DNA of 64,000 nucleotides from an uncultured bacterium (GTDB taxonomy: Bacteria; Verrucomicrobiota; Lentisphaeria; Victivallales; UBA1829), in the NCBI GenBank assembly GCA_902762495.1, contig CACWOL010000003.1, positions 1 through 64,000 on the forward strand. Reading direction: 5' to 3'. The notes beneath the pieces were generated by a model. That model made no database searches. It was not told the origin of the DNA and saw only the letters and a list, made by a program, of their open reading frames with translations. Position numbers and translations under genes: made by a program. This document shows, piece by piece, positions 63,267-64,000 of the stretch (its first letter is position 1; each line of letters begins with the position of its first letter).

Positions 63267-63368
63267 AACCGAAAGACCGGAGCTTGTCCGGACTAATTAC
63301 TATAACGCCTTTTTGCCGGAAAATCAAGCTCGAAACAAAAAATAATCCGTTTTTTTTCCCCTTTTCGG

Positions 63369-63396
63369 TTGATGTTTCTTTTTTTGGTGGTATATT
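63369..63396 (+). promoter_or_regulatory. Promoter of recJ
   Basis: TTGATG (63369-63374), 16 bp, TATATT (63391-63396), about 38 bp before the recJ ATG. Confidence 0.6.
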
Positions 63397-63434
63397 TAGA
63401 GTGTGTTTTCGTAATCAAAAACAAGAAGAAGGCA

Positions 63435-64000
63435 ATGGAAAACAAAATATGGAGATGTTCTTCCGACGGTAAAGAAAACGTTGTCGACAGATTGATCAAA
63501 GAGTCAGGCGTAATGCGCTCTGTGGCGCTGTATCTGGCTTCAAGAGGCATTACTCCGGAGACGCTGGGCCGCTATCTGAACGCGACCTTCGCGGATCTGA
63601 GTGATCCTTTCCGATTTGCCGGCATAGAAATTGCCGTCCAGCGGCTTTGGCAGGCGATCCGGAATCGCGAACGCATCCTCATCCACGGGGACTACGATAC
63701 GGACGGAATCACGGCCACGGCGCTGCTGTCGTGGGTCCTCGAACGCAACGGGGGCCTGGTCACATCGTTTTTGCCTCATCGGTTCGACGACGGATACGGG
63801 TTCACGCCCGATTCCCTGCTGAAGGCTCTGGAGACGGTGCCCGGCGGGAAATGCGGCGTACTCGTCACGGTCGACTGCGGCATCAACAGCGCGGAGGCCG
63901 TTCAGAAGGCCCGCGAACTCGGCATCGACGTCATCATCACGGACCACCACGAGCCCGCGGACGAGTTGCCCGAAGCGCTCGCCACGATCAATCCGAAGCT
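63435..64000 (+). CDS. recJ: Single-stranded-DNA exonuclease RecJ (partial)
   Basis: 5'-3' exonuclease on single-stranded DNA, used in recombination and mismatch repair. The first 188 codons are present and the gene runs off the right edge. DHH-family motifs: HGDYDTDGITATALL (metal-binding Asp residues) near 97-111, LVTVDCGINS, and IITDHHEPADELPEA with the DHH triad. AAGAAGG precedes the ATG at 63435. The start is supported by the typical LxxRGIxPE segment near residue 35 (ASRGITPETLGRYL). Confidence 0.93.
   Translation, partial: MENKIWRCSSDGKENVVDRLIKESGVMRSVALYLASRGITPETLGRYLNATFADLSDPFRFAGIEIAVQRLWQAIRNRERILIHGDYDTDGITATALLSWVLERNGGLVTSFLPHRFDDGYGFTPDSLLKALETVPGGKCGVLVTVDCGINSAEAVQKARELGIDVIITDHHEPADELPEALATINPK

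Overview
The window reads as chromosome from a GC-rich, Gram-negative, probably strictly anaerobic bacterium. Evidence for a Gram-negative envelope is an RND efflux pump, MreC/MreD/PBP2, a lipoprotein and secreted proteins. Evidence for anaerobic life is a single-chain pyruvate:ferredoxin oxidoreductase plus a full-length NifU/NifS iron-sulfur pair. Eukaryotic-type Ser/Thr kinases with outside sensors, a 2,429-residue AIDA-like/FG-GAP surface protein, membrane proteins headed by zinc ribbons and pseudopilin-like (GspG) domains together recall the PVC superphylum, especially Lentisphaerota/Kiritimatiellota. That placement is inference, not proof. Most recognisable promoters share TTGAnn - 16/17 bp - TATATT.

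Layout, left to right. 1-6.3 kb: the start of a zinc-ribbon membrane protein (minus), then xseB-mutS, then three tandem, overlapping GspG-like membrane proteins. 6.3-12.7 kb (minus): an array of short hairpins, then an overlapping operon running helicase > SpoU methyltransferase > NAD kinase-like > CoaB > SAM methyltransferase, preceded by a polytopic SPFH (HflK-like) protein. 12.9-17.4 kb: two small membrane proteins (plus) facing two zinc-ribbon/CD225 proteins, a DUF2752 protein and a GT-C glycosyltransferase (minus). 17.6-28.5 kb (plus): transketolase, mreC-mreD-mrdA, a histone-H1-tailed protein, nifJ and a small membrane protein. 28.6-39.5 kb (plus): eukaryotic-type ileS, a zinc-ribbon coiled-coil protein, trpS, nifU-nifS, then a cluster of zinc-ribbon protein, TatD, UbiA, HNH nuclease and lipoate ligase. 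39.6-44.5 kb: an RND pump operon with a MarR regulator as its last gene and overlapping palindromes at its promoter.

44.5-45.6 kb is an AT-richer scrapyard. It holds two oppositely oriented pieces of a rhamnulokinase gene around a tRNA-Leu that has lost its 5' end. 45.6-52.9 kb (minus) is the giant repetitive surface protein, followed by about 0.8 kb without a convincing gene and tRNA-Arg(CCG). 53.9-58.6 kb (minus) holds two paralogous receptor kinases that overlap by 4 bp. The downstream one keeps its catalytic residues; the upstream one has lost all of them and looks like a pseudokinase. The window closes with a secreted nitroreductase and panB (minus), and with rnr, a lipoprotein, tRNA-Leu(CAG) and the start of recJ.

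The best candidates for undescribed biology are the kinase/pseudokinase sensor pair with its DRTxVx tail, the covarying hairpin array at 6.3 kb, the giant modular surface protein without a signal peptide, and the KFSLSG-repeat zinc-ribbon protein. No transposase, integrase or CRISPR array was seen.
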